Assembly: GCA_030141605.1 (NCBI GenBank)
Contig: JAQGDQ010002383.1
Location: 129,001 to 193,000, forward strand
Length of the DNA stretch: 64,000 nt
Reading direction: 5' to 3'
Source of the DNA: Tubiluchus corallicola
Lineage: Eukaryota; Priapulida; Priapulimorpha; Priapulimorphida; Tubiluchidae
This document shows, in pieces, positions 42,085-54,359 of the stretch (its first letter is position 1; each line of letters starts with the position of its first letter). A program made the position numbers and the translations under genes. The notes under the pieces are model-generated. The model searched no databases and was not told the origin of the DNA. It saw only the letters and a list, made by a program, of their open reading frames with translations.

Positions 42085-43685
42085 TTTTAAAACAGCAATC
42101 CGTTTTCAAAACACAAAAATTAAAAACAAAATCACAATTATTGTACATTAAGTTGTTTGTCTTTAAAACATTTGAAAGATCACGTTTCGTAAACAACAAC
42201 ACTGCGCATTACAGTCAAACTACACTGAATTAAACTAGACGCATCGACGCATGCACACTGCCATCTGTTTGAATACGTAATTTCGCGTGCAATTTAGATT
42301 TTGTTTTGGAAGATTTTGCAAAAAAAGTTTCTAAAATATTGCTAAATTAAACGCCTCTGGGTCTGTTTTTGCCAGCGCAGACTCAAGGTCTTAAAATGGC
42401 TGGCTTAAAATGTGACTAGGACAAGAACAAACTAATTGGCAAAACTTGAAAAGGTTGGGCAACTAAACTTACACAGCTTATAACACTCAAGGGAAATAAA
42501 AATTTTGGAGGGATGCTCGGTGACCTATGGTGGGTCAGTCAGGGTGGTAGTTGTTGGCTGCTTAAACTACAGGTGTTTGAAACTGAGTTACATAATAAAG
42601 TGTGTAGAGATTTAATACACGCCTCTAAATTGGTCACTCCAAGTGAGTGGGCGCGGCTGACAGAAGCCAAAATGTAAAATAAGGAGTCACAGGTTCGATG
42701 ACCTGTTAAGAAATTACCAGCAGCCAAATTTTTGTTTTACAAAGTAGATACCTGAGGGCATTCTTATAGTAAACAGAGATTCTATCGAATAACGTTTAGA
42801 ATTCAATAAGTAATTAAACAATGTTCAAGTCAGTTGACGGAGAAAGAAAAAACTTCAGAGACATTATACTGGGAGCCGACTAGGGCACAGATCCTAAATT
42901 TTAGACTAAGCTTTTCAACATGTCTGTGAGCAGAATCCGCCAGTCTTATTTAAACGAACCAACTGAGATTGCACCAGCAAATGGTGCATTATTACATATG
43001 TACCAGCGAAATTACATGTTCTCTTAGCAGAATTAGCCAGTTTTATTTAAAAGAACCAACCGAAATGCACCGACAAATTTGCAAAACATGCCGACACAAG
43101 AAAATGGGTTAACAGAAAAGACATTTTTGACGTAAGCATACAGCTCGAAGACTTTGGGAGTCTGGAAAAGAGTTTCATAACCTATATTGGATAACTTATA
43201 AATCATATTCCTGGTGGCAATTGCCCGAAATGATACGTTGACGGTCGGTAATTTGGACAATACAAACGTCAAATATAATAAAAATGAAGTGGATAAATAC
43301 ATCAAAGTTTTATGGAGTAGAAAAATACAACATGTAAACCAGTAGACCGGTAATCCGCAAGAGATAATTCCTGTGTGGCTTAGAAAATAATGACATTCGG
43401 ACCATTTACAGAAAGAGAGACACTAATGTATATAGATATTGTAAAAGAACTAACCCAAAATGATCTTATAGTAAACTGATTATACAGGATACTGTGTTAT
43501 ATACGAATGACATTAGCTTAACATTATTTATGTATGTAGAAGCTACAACATATACTATTTGTACATACAGTATAACATGTATAAACAATGTACGCAATTA
43601 TTAGATATATAATTAGAATTAATAAATCATAATGCAGTATTGTTAGCTTGTTTAGTAAGAAATTGTAACTGTGAAGAATTTAATG
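42085..43685. other. Intronic stretch without recognised genes
   Basis: The open frame 43033-43305 (minus) is hydrophobic but has no domain or splice support. Confidence 0.35.
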
Positions 43686-43689
43686 TAAA

Positions 43690-43822
43690 AATTTATTCAA
43701 TGTACATAATGTAAAGATTCATTTAACATTTTTGTACTTATGTGCCCTGCAAATAGCGGGCTTATTGTATCATTTTCAATAAAGATTTTTAATAATAATA
43801 ATAATAACAATAATAATAATTC
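43690..43822 (+). mobile_element. LINE-like 3' end with hairpin and (AAT)n tail
   Basis: GCCC (43744-43747) and GGGC (43758-43761) can pair; then TTTTCAATAAAG and an AAT/AAC tail. The order hairpin, AATAAAG, repeat tail matches the minus-strand LINE at 900-2552. Confidence 0.5.
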
Positions 43823-44789
43823 CTGGTGGGGGACACTTTCAGCAGGTCAACCAGCAACTTTTAGTTTGTGATTAAAAGTCAAAGGCCAATTCGCAAAATT
43901 ACATCTCAAACACTAGAGGAATAAAGTTCAAAACTTAATAGTATTAAGCAACAGATTAGTGTGAGGACAGATTATAGAAGGAATCCCCGGCAGCACTGAA
44001 TGTGTGATTGAGTTCAAAAGCTAATTTCTCAACTGACAAATAGCTTAAACAGTAACGAAAACTCAACATGTGGAATAAAAGCAAGCCAATTAATAAGTAA
44101 ATTGACGCGACGAAAATGTTAACGCCCTTCACTTGCAAGCCTTTGAGTTTCGTACAGTCTATCTGTGACGCTGCAGGACAGTGTCTTGCAACCCAGATCT
44201 ATTTACTTCATTATTACCTGAACAAAATGTCGCAGGTTGTATTTAAGTACAGTGATCGGAAACATGCATTGCCGAATTTTGATGATTAATCGCTAAAATA
44301 ATTTTTGCTTGAATTAACGACTATGAATCCACTATGAGCTCATTGATTTGCCCTCACTGCCCCAAGTTTTTTTTAAATCAATTTGTGAAACGCAATGCTT
44401 CCTCGCTTTCCAGGTGCTAAACTCTGACCGTATAACAGACGTACAAACAAAGTCTTTTTCAACATTTTATTCGCGAAATATCACAATTACAACTTACGGG
44501 CAAAGGCTCGTGTTGCACAAGCTAAAGTTTTTAATCCTTTGGAGCTTAACGACACCACATTATTCAAAACTTAATAATGTTATTGAGCGCATAGCTGTGT
44601 TGTTTGAATACAATAGTATAGCACTATTACTCTTCCCTCCATTTTGCAAAAAAATCTTTGAGAGGCACAATAAATGCAAGTTTAAAGCAGCGCAGAAAAC
44701 ATTTTTTAAATTTAAGCTCAAATGAGTCTGCTGTAATTGGCGTAAATTTAGCGTAAAATTGCTGAGATACATAATTACGGCACACGTTA

Positions 44790-45240
44790 TAGACTGAACT
44801 ATCACTACATACAGTGCAACACTAATGTTAGAAAATTTTCTATTAAATACAATGGAATTCAATTGCTCCAGCTATTAAAAATGCCAACTCGCTGCCCATA
44901 TTTAAAAAAATTTATAAATTAAACTTACTTGAAACGTATAACTGATCACTCAATCATGATTTGTTGTTTTTCATTTTCAAAAACTTCCCCTCTAGTATAA
45001 TAATATTTTTATTACTTCCCACCCGTATTTATATTTGTATATATTGTAATATTGTATCTGTATATATTGTAATTTTTTCGTAACTAATTCTAGTGGCCTA
45101 CCATAAGCTAGCTTCTTAGGTCTCTAGCGCAGAATTCATGAATTGTATCATAAGTTTGTATTAACAAAAACTGATTATCGATGCACATGTAATGTATATG
45201 TATATGTTTATTGCGAAATAAATCTATTAAATCTAAAAAA
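44790..45240 (+). pseudogene. LINE ORF2 C-terminus and 3' UTR (frameshifted)
   Basis: TNVRKFSIKYNG (about 44820-44858) and, after a one-base shift, WNSIAPAIKNANSLPIFKKI then a stop near 44930 reproduce the usual last residues of CR1/RTE-like ORF2 proteins (..WNSLP..I....S...FK..LK..L). The 3' UTR ends GCGAAATAAATCTATTAAATC. Confidence 0.6.
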
Positions 45241-45244
45241 AATC

Positions 45245-45775
45245 TGACCAGTTGCATTTTATCTGTGTTTTATCACATACGCGTGTGCATTGTTAAGTAC
45301 GTATGAGATACCCGTGACGACCGCCAAAACGAACACAGCTTGTTTCACCTGCACAAAGCTTTTCATTATGGCATGGTATTTTAAATATGGTCTGGTTATC
45401 AGTAATATCTACATTTGGCACCCAATCATGTGTTTCGTTCAGTCAGTGCTGCTTTAAATCTAGGAAGCCACAACAACAACGGAGCAATAATCATTTAACT
45501 AACCGAAGTCTAATACATTCTGAAATGTAGCAGTTTAACTGCTGCCAGCGTTTAACCTTTTCCAAACTTAAATCATTTAATCCAGGCCATTATCCCGGGC
45601 CACAAATTTCCATCTTTATTGCTCGCCGCATAATAACCGCCTAACACCTCACGACAATTTATGTAAAATATAAGCCGGTGCCGACATTTCCGTTTGTGAG
45701 CACTATGCTGTGTTTTGTTGCTATGCTGTAATGGCTGATGCAGTCTGTTCAGCTTGAGAAGGGGGATTGGGGAGC
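45245..45775. other. Intronic stretch, nothing recognised
   Basis: No gene, repeat array or transposon end was seen. Confidence 0.35.
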
Positions 45776-45779
45776 AGTG

Positions 45780-46020
<241 letters not shown>

Positions 46021-46101
46021 GCAGATATACCATTTTGTTTTCACAATAACACGTATAAAATAGACTAAACATGACCCATAAGTCCGAAGCGGTGTTTTAT
46101 C

Positions 46102-46378
46102 CAGTGCCGTATTCACACTTGGTGAGGATATAAGCACTATATAAGGCTCTGAGGCCCTCTTTTTTTAAATTTCGCCAATTGGTCCCAGAAAACTTGAAAA
46201 TATGCGTGGCTTAATTATTTATAGCAAAGAGAACAATACACTTGACTAAAACATTACTAAATTATTACTTAAATATAAAAATGGGTATAAAACCCAATCT
46301 GGAACCTTGTTGAGGCCCCATGTAGATTGTGAGGCCCTAAGCTGTCGCTTACTCAGCTGATACCTAAACCCGGCGCAG
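46102..46378. mobile_element. hAT-like MITE, 277 bp, with 8-bp target duplication
   Basis: The ends are CAGTGCCGTATTCA and, reverse-complemented, CTGCGCCGGGTTTA. The element is flanked by identical octamers GTTTTATC at 46094-46101 and 46379-46386, the target duplication length of the hAT superfamily. No transposase frame; internal GAGGCCC repeats recall the element at 19338-20000. Confidence 0.8.
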
Positions 46379-47000
46379 GTTTTATCTTAGTCAGGCAAGT
46401 GATTAGTACGCATTCAACAAACGTGGGTGAATGCTAAGTTTGATCCCCTTGTGTTACATAACAGGAAATAAAAGTTTTGCTTATGAAATTTTTACAAATT
46501 ACAGCAGGGTTCCAGAATTGGTCAGCTTCGACTTTAGAGGTCAAACAGATCATTCGGGAGGTCTAAAGTAGGTTTAAAAGAGGGTCGAAAACTGACATTC
46601 GTATAGAAAATAAAAATACATAAAATACTAAGATAAAATATAATTTGTTTATACATTAATGCCTAACTCATATATAATCATAATTCATAAGTCTTGATTA
46701 TCTATTTATTTTATATTCAGTTTGCTAGTACACAATGATATCCATATTATGTTGTTATTATTATGGTAATAATTTATGATTAATTGGAACCAAAAGGCAA
46801 TGGACCGTTATAGTACCAATGTTTCTATATTTGGATAAATTGACTTACATTTTCTTTCCCTTTATCGTGTTCTATTATTTAAAAGACTCGATGTAATCAT
46901 CATCAACACTGAAATCTTTTGATATTTGAAATTTTTTTAGTTCATTTTACTTCAAAACTGGGTTGTGGCAACGTTAGATAGAGTGTCCCGGGCTTCCTAG

Positions 47001-47074
47001 TTACTTCATTTCCTGTCCTATTCACTTACGTCATTTCCTAGTTACGTCACTTCCTGTCCTACTCACTTACGCCA
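47001..47074. promoter_or_regulatory. Duplicated CRE-like/ETS-like block
   Basis: A 41-bp unit is present about 1.8 times. It carries TTACGTCA (47026-47033 and 47042-47049), a CRE/ATF-type octamer, alternating with TTTCCT/CTTCCTG, ETS-type cores on the other strand. It lies 180-250 bp before the ATG at 47254. Regulatory function is inferred from motif clustering only. Confidence 0.4.
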
Positions 47075-47253
47075 GATTTCATGAGGAGGTCGGTGGTTTA
47101 AAGAGTTTGGTTTTCTAAACTACAGGCTGCCAGTGAGTTGACTATTTCAAATACATCGCTTTATATGAAGTCAGATGTCATTTGAAGATCACTGATGACA
47201 ATTGGATATATTCACAAAATTAGCAGCAAGCTTGTAAAAAATTCTCAAGAATT

Positions 47254-47658
47254 ATGAAAAAAAATTTGGTCTATCATCCAGCATGGAAGCAGGCATGCGC
47301 TATTTTTCTTGCGCTTGTAGTATTAGTCAGTCCAACACTCGCATTTGTATTAGGATTCATAATGATGAAATTTGAGAAAAGCAATATATGTAAAGTACAC
47401 ACAAATGAAACTTTGATGAAAATGCTGATAGGAGTAATATTATATGAAAGTCTAACGTCCGCGAGTCTACTTAGGGACACCCAATTGCCCTTGGACAGTT
47501 TCATAAAGCAAAATATATCGTTTAACTGCAGGCAGCGGTTTTACGCATTATTAACTTTCTCCTCCTTCTCTGCTTTCTCCTCTTCTTCTGTGTCTCTTTT
47601 AAGGGCGTATAAACATAGTCAAACTCCAAGTGTTCAGCAGAACTCGGGAAACTTTTGA
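47254..47658 (+). CDS. Possible first exon of a membrane protein
   Basis: The ATG opens a short basic N-terminus (KKNLVYHPAWKQ), a 20-plus-residue hydrophobic helix (ACAIFLALVVLVSPTLAF) and an amphipathic stretch NETLMKMLIGVILYESLTSA that vaguely recalls helical sensor regions after such anchors (for example NIT domains); this is weak. After about residue 90 the frame becomes Ser-rich and looks non-coding, so a donor probably lies within it. A donor-like GTAAAG is at 47389. It would sit inside the GPCR first intron on the opposite strand. No downstream exon was identified. Confidence 0.25.
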   Translation: MKKNLVYHPAWKQACAIFLALVVLVSPTLAFVLGFIMMKFEKSNICKVHTNETLMKMLIGVILYESLTSASLLRDTQLPLDSFIKQNISFNCRQRFYALLTFSSFSAFSSSSVSLLRAYKHSQTPSVQQNSGNF

Positions 47659-47989
47659 TTGGCCCCTAAAGTGGTATTTTTGTACGGTAATTTAGTTATT
47701 TGCTCAAAATATACAGAAAAATTTACGCACGAAAAGAACATACGTACAAAACATATTCTGTATCTAAGTCAACATTTTTATTACGCTAGGTCTAACAACA
47801 GACAGCGAGTGCAAGTCTCCCCTTGGTGCTGCGGGCTGCCGTATCGGCTTTTAGTTATCCATATGCAACGGAATATTTTTCTGTTTCAAGACAAGTTTAT
47901 ACAGTTTCAAGACAAACTTTTATTGCTTGGAAACAGTTTGTACTTTGGAAGTTTAGAAGTGGGACTTTGCTTGCTTTGTTAAATTTAAG

Positions 47990-48160
47990 TTTGTTCTGAA
48001 ATTAAATGTTTGTAGTGGATTAGCGTGCCCTCGTAAGACAAGGACAACATTTATTTGCTGTCGCTTGTTTAATAGACAACACTTGCACTAACAGTTATTT
48101 AGCGGCTTATACTTAAAACAATATGGATAAGGACACTTAAACACGAATATGTAGGGTATG
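47990..48160. other. Intronic stretch, nothing recognised
   Basis: No domain or repeat seen. Confidence 0.3.
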
Positions 48161-48250
48161 TGCCCTGACATTGGTAGCCGGTAGTCTCGAACTCAAGACT
48201 GCATGTCCGAAATCTAGACCAGTCGGCCAACCAACCCAAGACAATGCTGC
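48160..48250 (-). mobile_element. tRNA-derived SINE head (Leu/Ser-type A box)
   Basis: On the minus strand TTGGCCGACTGGTCTAGA (A box) is followed by TTGAGTTCGAGACTACC (B box). The spacing is tRNA-like, but stems are incomplete. Confidence 0.5.
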
Positions 48251-48779
48251 TACGTCAATTATTACTTCGGGTCTTCCTTAAATTTTTTCCAACTTCTAAT
48301 TTCTGAACACTCCGTTCAAGACTAGAATAATCTCCTCTCGATAAGAAGTTGACCAACAAGCACTTTCCACGATTTTTCGGGCGCCATAATTCAGTAAGCT
48401 CGCAAGACCATAAAAAACTTTTAGCGTCAAGTTTCAGCTTCTGTTTGCAAACAATATTATTTCTGAAAAATTGTATTCATCTTATTTAATCTTGCATAAT
48501 CCTCGACAAATTTCGTTGAGCCACTTCATAAAATAATCCTTGCTAAATCCGCCGATATTCTTTCACGGCGATCAACAGCAATCTTTCTGTCGTCATTAGT
48601 GGGTTCTTACTGCACAATAACTTTTTCATAGCGGATTATCAGAATGAATGTGATTGGAGCTTCCTCTGATTAGCAAAGGGAAGTCTTCCATTCTTTATGA
48701 GTGTTTGTTGTCGTGCAATCATTGACTACTGCAGAGATTATGCAAAGAAAACTTAGCCTGGTGGATAAGAGTAGAATTT

Positions 48780-49150
48780 ATCATCATCATCATCATCATC
48801 ATCTACATCATCATCATCATCATCACCATCACCATCATCATCATCATCATCACCATCATTGTCATCGTCACCATCGTCGTCGTCATCGTCGTTTTCATCA
48901 TCATCATCAACAACATCACCATCATCATTACATCGTCGTCGTCATCGTCGTTTTCATTATCATTATCATTGTCGTCGTCGTCGTCATCATCATCATCATC
49001 CTCATCACCATTATCGTCATGATCATGATCATGATGATGATCATCATCACCATCATTGTCATCGTCATCATCGTCGTCGTCATCGTCGTTTTCATCATCA
49101 TCATCGTCATCATCATCATCATCAACATCACCATCACCATTACATCGTCA
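48780..49150. repeat. (CAT)n/(CGT)n compound microsatellite
   Basis: CAT, CGT and CAC trinucleotides in blocks. An internal block (about 48840-48905 and again 49050-49110) is itself duplicated. His-, Ser-, Met- or Val-rich frames are artefacts. Confidence 0.95.
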
Positions 49151-49209
49151 TCGTTATTTCGCGTCGTCACTATTGTTTTCGTCACTTCTCAGAACATTAT
49201 TCCCCTATA

Positions 49210-50640
49210 GTTATAATATTGCTATAATACGCAAAACCGTCTTACAACAACTATACCTCCTTCATTCTTTTTTCATCCTTCAAACATCAACATCACTCAC
49301 CAATGTTTTCATCGTCGTCGTCGTCGTCGGTAGCTCATTGTCGATGTCATCTGTTCTTGTTATCATTGCCAGTAACTTTGTCTGTTTTTAATCTACCCTT
49401 TGCTAGTTTGGTTTTGTTTTATGACGCAGATTTGCACGTTTATAGAAATACAATCTAGACGAGCGCATCCCTTCTCATTAAATGCAACACTTAGAGAGAA
49501 ATGTGCTGGTAAATTGTTTCTAAACAACCCTAATTGTTGAGTTGAACAAACATTAAAAGCCTTGTAGGTAAAGGCGAAATTACTTGCATTTGCACAATTA
49601 TTTTAACATACAAACTACATGTATTTTTACAAGCAAATGAAAAAAAATTGTAATCAAATCTTATCTCTGGCCTTCAGGTGTGAAAATAAATTGATAAAGT
49701 GGGTGTTATGGTGGCCATAAGAACGGAAGAAACGTGATAATGGTAAAGGTACTTTCACATGCATACAGAATGTGCTGCGATGATGTCGATCGGGCAGACG
49801 ATTATTCACTTGTTTCGTTGGAAGTACATTCCGTAAAAATATGAAAGCACCTTTAGTTATTATATAGTCAGAAATTTATTTTATCGTAAAAATAAGCTTC
49901 GATGAGATTGCTGTATTACAAAGAAAGTTCTTAGAAAACAAAAATATTGCCGCATGAAATAAATGTAATATCGCGCAACAAAACAAAGTTGCCAACGAAA
50001 GTGTTTTAAATAATTATCTGATAAAAGTAAACAAGTTACTATTGGATGAAGCTTGAAATATTGTCTAAAACAAATACTAGGCATCATTTCGAATTTCGAA
50101 TAATGCTGGAAAAATATGCAGGTCACGACAAGTGATCGTCACAACAGAATGTGCTTTTTCTGTTTTTTTTTCACTGAAAACTCAACAGTTATTTTAATTA
50201 GAATAAAACGATAATAGTCTTTAAAAACAAATTACCAAAAAGCTCCCTTCGCTTGTAAGCCTATAATTTCTCCAATGGGCTTTCTTGATTTTTTTCGGTG
50301 AATTTTTTCAACCAATCACCATTCTTACTGGGTAATGAGCTTGAGCTCTTACAAATTAGAAAAGTTTCACAAGAGTTCACTGCTGTACCTGAAGATTATA
50401 GTCCCTATACGACGTCCTCATAACATTAATTTTAAATACGTAATTGTTAAATTATTATTTAAAGATAGTCACGTGTGTCTCTTCTTTCCCATTATTGAAC
50501 ATTATTTTATTATAAACTAACACATTCGTACAATAATTCAATTTTCATTCGTCTTAAATGCAAAATTTGATAATTTTTAATTACCTGGTACATGCGCATT
50601 AACTAATTAATTATATTAGTAACAATTCTTACCTATGTTA
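49210..50640. other. Intronic stretch, nothing recognised
   Basis: AT-rich, no gene. A short CGT run lies at 49308-49329. Confidence 0.35.
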
Positions 50641-50747
50641 GGGTGCAATGAACAATTCACCTTACAATAAGGCTACAGATGAATCTGCCATTGGCTCTAT
50701 TTTAGTGTTTAAAATGAATGATTACCGTTAGAAGTGTGCATACTTAC

Positions 50748-51018
50748 TTGCAAATAAACTATTGACTAGATTAAAAGGTAAACAGAAGAGCAACACCAAT
50801 ATGTCCGCCGCCGCAAGGTTAGCAATGAAAAGATTGGTAACGTTCCACATGTGTGGACTTCGAATCACCACAGCTAACACAAAACTGTTTCCAACCACTC
50901 CCACAATGAACACTATCACGTACGCCATTGTTAGAAACACTATTTCCCAGTTATGGTCCAATTTTAGCTCCGTGCTGTAGGATAAGTTAGTTCTCGATAT
51001 ATCGGTGGAATTCGACAT
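50748..51018 (-). CDS. Class A GPCR, first coding exon (N-terminus, TM1, TM2)
   Basis: ATG at 51018 is the first Met after an in-frame TGA at 51126-51124. The exon starts at a good acceptor (TTTCTTATAG, exon base 51131), so it includes 5' UTR and an upstream non-coding exon probably exists. It encodes 90 residues plus one base: N-glycosylation sequons (NST, NLS) near the N-terminus, TM1 with GNSFVLAVV (N44, position 1.50), the intracellular loop HMWNVTN, and TM2 with [11 protein letters not shown] (D72, position 2.50) and FCLPF. The donor is CAA|GTAAGTA at 50747, phase 1. Both cassette TM3 exons (25424 and 20453) begin in the matching phase, restoring a Ser codon. It is the only TM1-TM2 exon I find. 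Confidence 0.88.
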
Positions 51019-51564
51019 GTTTTGGAATAATATGGTCGCCAGTAAAAGCAAATTAACGTTCAGCGTCCACTGAAGTATGACTGCTGCCGCTAGCCACTGG
51101 TGATTAATGAAGAGACTGGTCCTTCAGGTCACTATAAGAAAAGAAAAGAACTTCGTAAAGAAGAATTTTGATTTTTTACAGCTTCCTACTAGATAAAAAC
51201 TAGGAAAAATATTTATTAATGGTAAATGACATTAACATTATCGCGATTAACATTATCGTTTATTTTCATAAGCAGTTGTGTAATGCATCTTATATTATGT
51301 ACGTATAAATAATGTAATGTACATACCCTCATAACGTTTCTTGTATATATTTCTTGCATATACAATATATATTGTATATATATACAGGGCCTAGTATATT
51401 TTTCACGGTCATAAACTCTAACCTCACTATCAACAACAATGCAAAAGGTAAAGAACAATGTTGATATCGATCCCTTCCCCAATTCTACCTAGCCAATCAC
51501 AAGACAGGTCACGTGACTTTCACAGAAATTATACCTGGTTCTACATTATACATAATGGTAATCC

Positions 51565-51800
51565 CCCAATTCGCCAGTTATCTTTTCGCCAGTCTACTTT
51601 TTCGTCAGTGCACTTTTTCGCCAGTCTACTTTTTCGCTAGTGCAATTTTTCGCCAGTCTACTTTTTCGCCAGTGCACTTTTTCGCCAGTCTACTTTTTCG
51701 CCAGTGCACTTTTTCGCCAGTCTACTTTTTCACCAGTGCACTTTTTCACCAATTACTTTTTCGCCTGGCGAAAAAAGTAGACTGGCGAAACGATATACAA
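51565..51800. repeat. 16/32-bp array (TTTTTCGCCAGT) with an inverted end
   Basis: CTTTTTCGCCAGTCTA and CTTTTTCGCCAGTGCA units alternate every 16 bp about 12 times, giving a 32-bp higher-order period. At about 51757-51790 the sequence flips to TGGCGAAAAAAGTAGACTGG, forming a terminal inverted segment. Confidence 0.85.
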
Positions 51801-51809
51801 TCATACATA

Positions 51810-52570
51810 ATAAACCCTGTCCTAGTAAAAGTTTTCAACAGAAACAACACTGCACGCGAGTTCTTCAAATGGAAAAAGAACTTTCTCTTGGAAATTCAAC
51901 AATCTAAACCACACACGCAGCGCCGCCAAGCGTATCAGACGTGCAAGATTACACCATTTTCCTCTTCAGTGTAAAATCAATAAAAACTTTTCATCAAAAT
52001 ACTAATCATTAGTAGCTTCTCAAGAATCTGTAATTGAGTTCAATCACTGACTAGTGAAACACGGGATGAATCTAAAGCGGGCATTCTTGCTTTTTGGTCA
52101 TTATCATGAAATCTATCAAACTGTAACGCTTAGCATTTTACATGCTTTATCTATTAGCTCTGACATTCGAAGCATTGCTGACAATCGTGTAACCTTACCA
52201 TAAGAGTCTCAATGGAATTTGAACATGACAAGCAAATGTAAGTTCGCCTGTGTCAAAGACAAAAATCTCAACAGCTACTGCGCAGACGGAAAGATAACTA
52301 TTGCGCATTTACTTTTAGATTTTACAATGCCAATGTGTACATGTACATACAGAACAATATGTAATATACAAAGTTTATAAATCATCAGCACATGAAGACA
52401 CAACAAGTCGAAATTGTAAGAAAACTTGTGCAGAGTGAACTTAACAAATGAGTGGACACAAAAAAGATAATTTAAAAAAAGAAAAAATGGTGATGAAAAA
52501 AACACAAAAACGAGAAATTGGGACACAGACATATAAGTTGCCGTCAATATTAACTTTTTTTTGTCATAAC
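51810..52570. other. Gene-free stretch
   Basis: No exon or named element recognised. Confidence 0.35.
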
Positions 52571-52589
52571 TGACTAACTGACGCACTAC

Positions 52590-52755
52590 CATCATTATCT
52601 TAATCATCGTCGTTGCCACTGCGGTCGTTGTGGTCACTGTTATCGTCAAAATAATTATCATCATCATCATCGTCATGATGCCGCCGCCGTCGTTGTTGTT
52701 GTTGTTGTTGTTGTCGTCGTCGTTATCATCACCACCACCATAACCATCATTTTTC
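52590..52755. repeat. Degenerate trinucleotide block
   Basis: CAT, CGT, CCG and TTG triplets in short runs. No coding meaning. Confidence 0.85.
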
Positions 52756-52759
52756 TTTT

Positions 52760-53440
52760 TGCTTCTCTTCTTTTCACAAATTTCGTTTTTTGTTTTAGCG
52801 TTTCTCTTTTTTAATAGCTAAAAACACGTATCAGCAGCATCTGTATTATATTACTCTGATTTGCTTTGAGTGAATTAAAAACATTTGCCTTTGATTAGAG
52901 AATCCCCGTTCAAAAGAGGCATAACAAGATTACTAGAGCAATCATAAAGAACGCAACATGGTAATTAACACGGTATTTTTGATTTGGTTTGTAATCATAC
53001 CGCTTTATTGCTGAAAAAATAATTAAAACGATGAACGAGTATGAGTCATAAAGTCTAATTACACTCGACGCTTTGAGTGGGTCGGATACAAGTTCACTTT
53101 AGACTTGTCTTTTGTGACGGAACGGAAGTGTACGAGAAAATTAAAATTTAACGCGTTGCATAATAATTATATTATAATTAATTGAAGGCGTGGTACGTTT
53201 GAGTCGATCTAACCACGTGACTGGGTTTAAAATCAATCTAATGTTTCCAATAATATTCTGTTGTTAACTTCCAGCTATAGTGACTTTAATTTTCAATGTT
53301 TTATGTTGCAAAACATTTTTTGTAAACATTTATTTGAAATAATTGCCTTTAGCAAATAAATGCTGATCAAATTGCTTCAGGCTGCAAAATTTACAGGAGT
53401 GCAGTTTGACAGGAAAAACAAATCTATCACAAAATATACA
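52760..53440. other. Gene-free stretch
   Basis: AT-rich, nothing recognised. Confidence 0.35.
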
Positions 53441-53455
53441 TAACTATTCCAATTG

Positions 53456-53752
53456 TTAATTATGATAATTAAAACGGTTAGATGAACCAATATATTGCTG
53501 CACCAGATCAAATAGAATGATGTTCTGTTCATAACTTAGTAGTGAACTACCTGAAAGAAAAACTGAAGTTTCTAATTGTGGGTTAAAGTTATTTATATTA
53601 AAAGGTAATGTGTTTGTTTGGTATAGGTTTGTTAGTCGTTCTTTGAGGTCCTCTCTACTAGCAACATGCAAAGGGCAATCGAGCAAAAAATGTTTAATAC
53701 TTTCAAAACACTTTAAATCTGAAAACAGGCTACCTGTTGAAATTGTAGACAT
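53456..53752 (-). pseudogene. LINE ORF2 extreme C-terminal fragment
   Basis: The frame reads ECFESIKHFLLDCPLH-like sequence (KCFESIKHFLLDCPLHVASR) followed by LKERL, the Cys/His 'HFLLxCP' signature at the end of many LINE ORF2 proteins. It starts abruptly, with no RT domain upstream on the minus strand. Confidence 0.65.
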
Positions 53753-53759
53753 AATTTAA

Positions 53760-54240
53760 GAGCTAGACACATTTTTTGCTATTGCTTCTTTTGCTGAAAC
53801 TGTTGTTGTTACCACAGCTATTGTTGCTGCAGTTGTTACTGTCTTCTAGATGTGGCAACTGATTTTATTGGGGGTCCTACTCAGCAAATTTTATACCTAT
53901 AAGGCAAAAATAAGGAACTTCCGTCTAAAAACAGTAACGAATATTCAGACATATCCAAACCCTAAGGTCCGCGCAGACATGTAAAACTTAAGAAACTGTT
54001 GATTAACTATCTGCATAACATTTCAACAATAGTTGATTCTAAATTAAAAGGTACGACTTATTTTGCTAAGAATTAGTGTATTCAATTAGCACTGTGAAAC
54101 ATATGTAGATGTGTTTGTCATAAATTATGGTATTTTTTAATATACTGCGCTTAAAAAGAACCCTGTAATTGTAGGGACGTGTTCCTGTATGCCTTGTTTT
54201 TTTAATTGTGTCATTTATTAATTGTACTTGAGCTTATGTT
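53760..54240. other. Gene-free stretch
   Basis: A short TTG/CTG patch at 53790-53840. The 54150-54245 segment resembles a repeat-element 3' end leading into the ATT tract. Confidence 0.35.
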
Positions 54241-54244
54241 TGTA

Positions 54245-54352
<108 letters not shown>

Positions 54353-54359
54353 TGATCTT

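Noticed and set aside
43033-43305. Hydrophobic 90-codon minus-strand frame tested as a second GPCR first exon
   Set aside because: No GN..V, LAxAD or W/P motifs of TM1-TM2 and no suitable phase-1 donor.
44348-44725. 125-codon plus-strand frame
   Set aside because: No recognisable motif; overlaps AT-rich sequence ahead of a LINE 3' remnant and is mirrored by a similar minus-strand frame.
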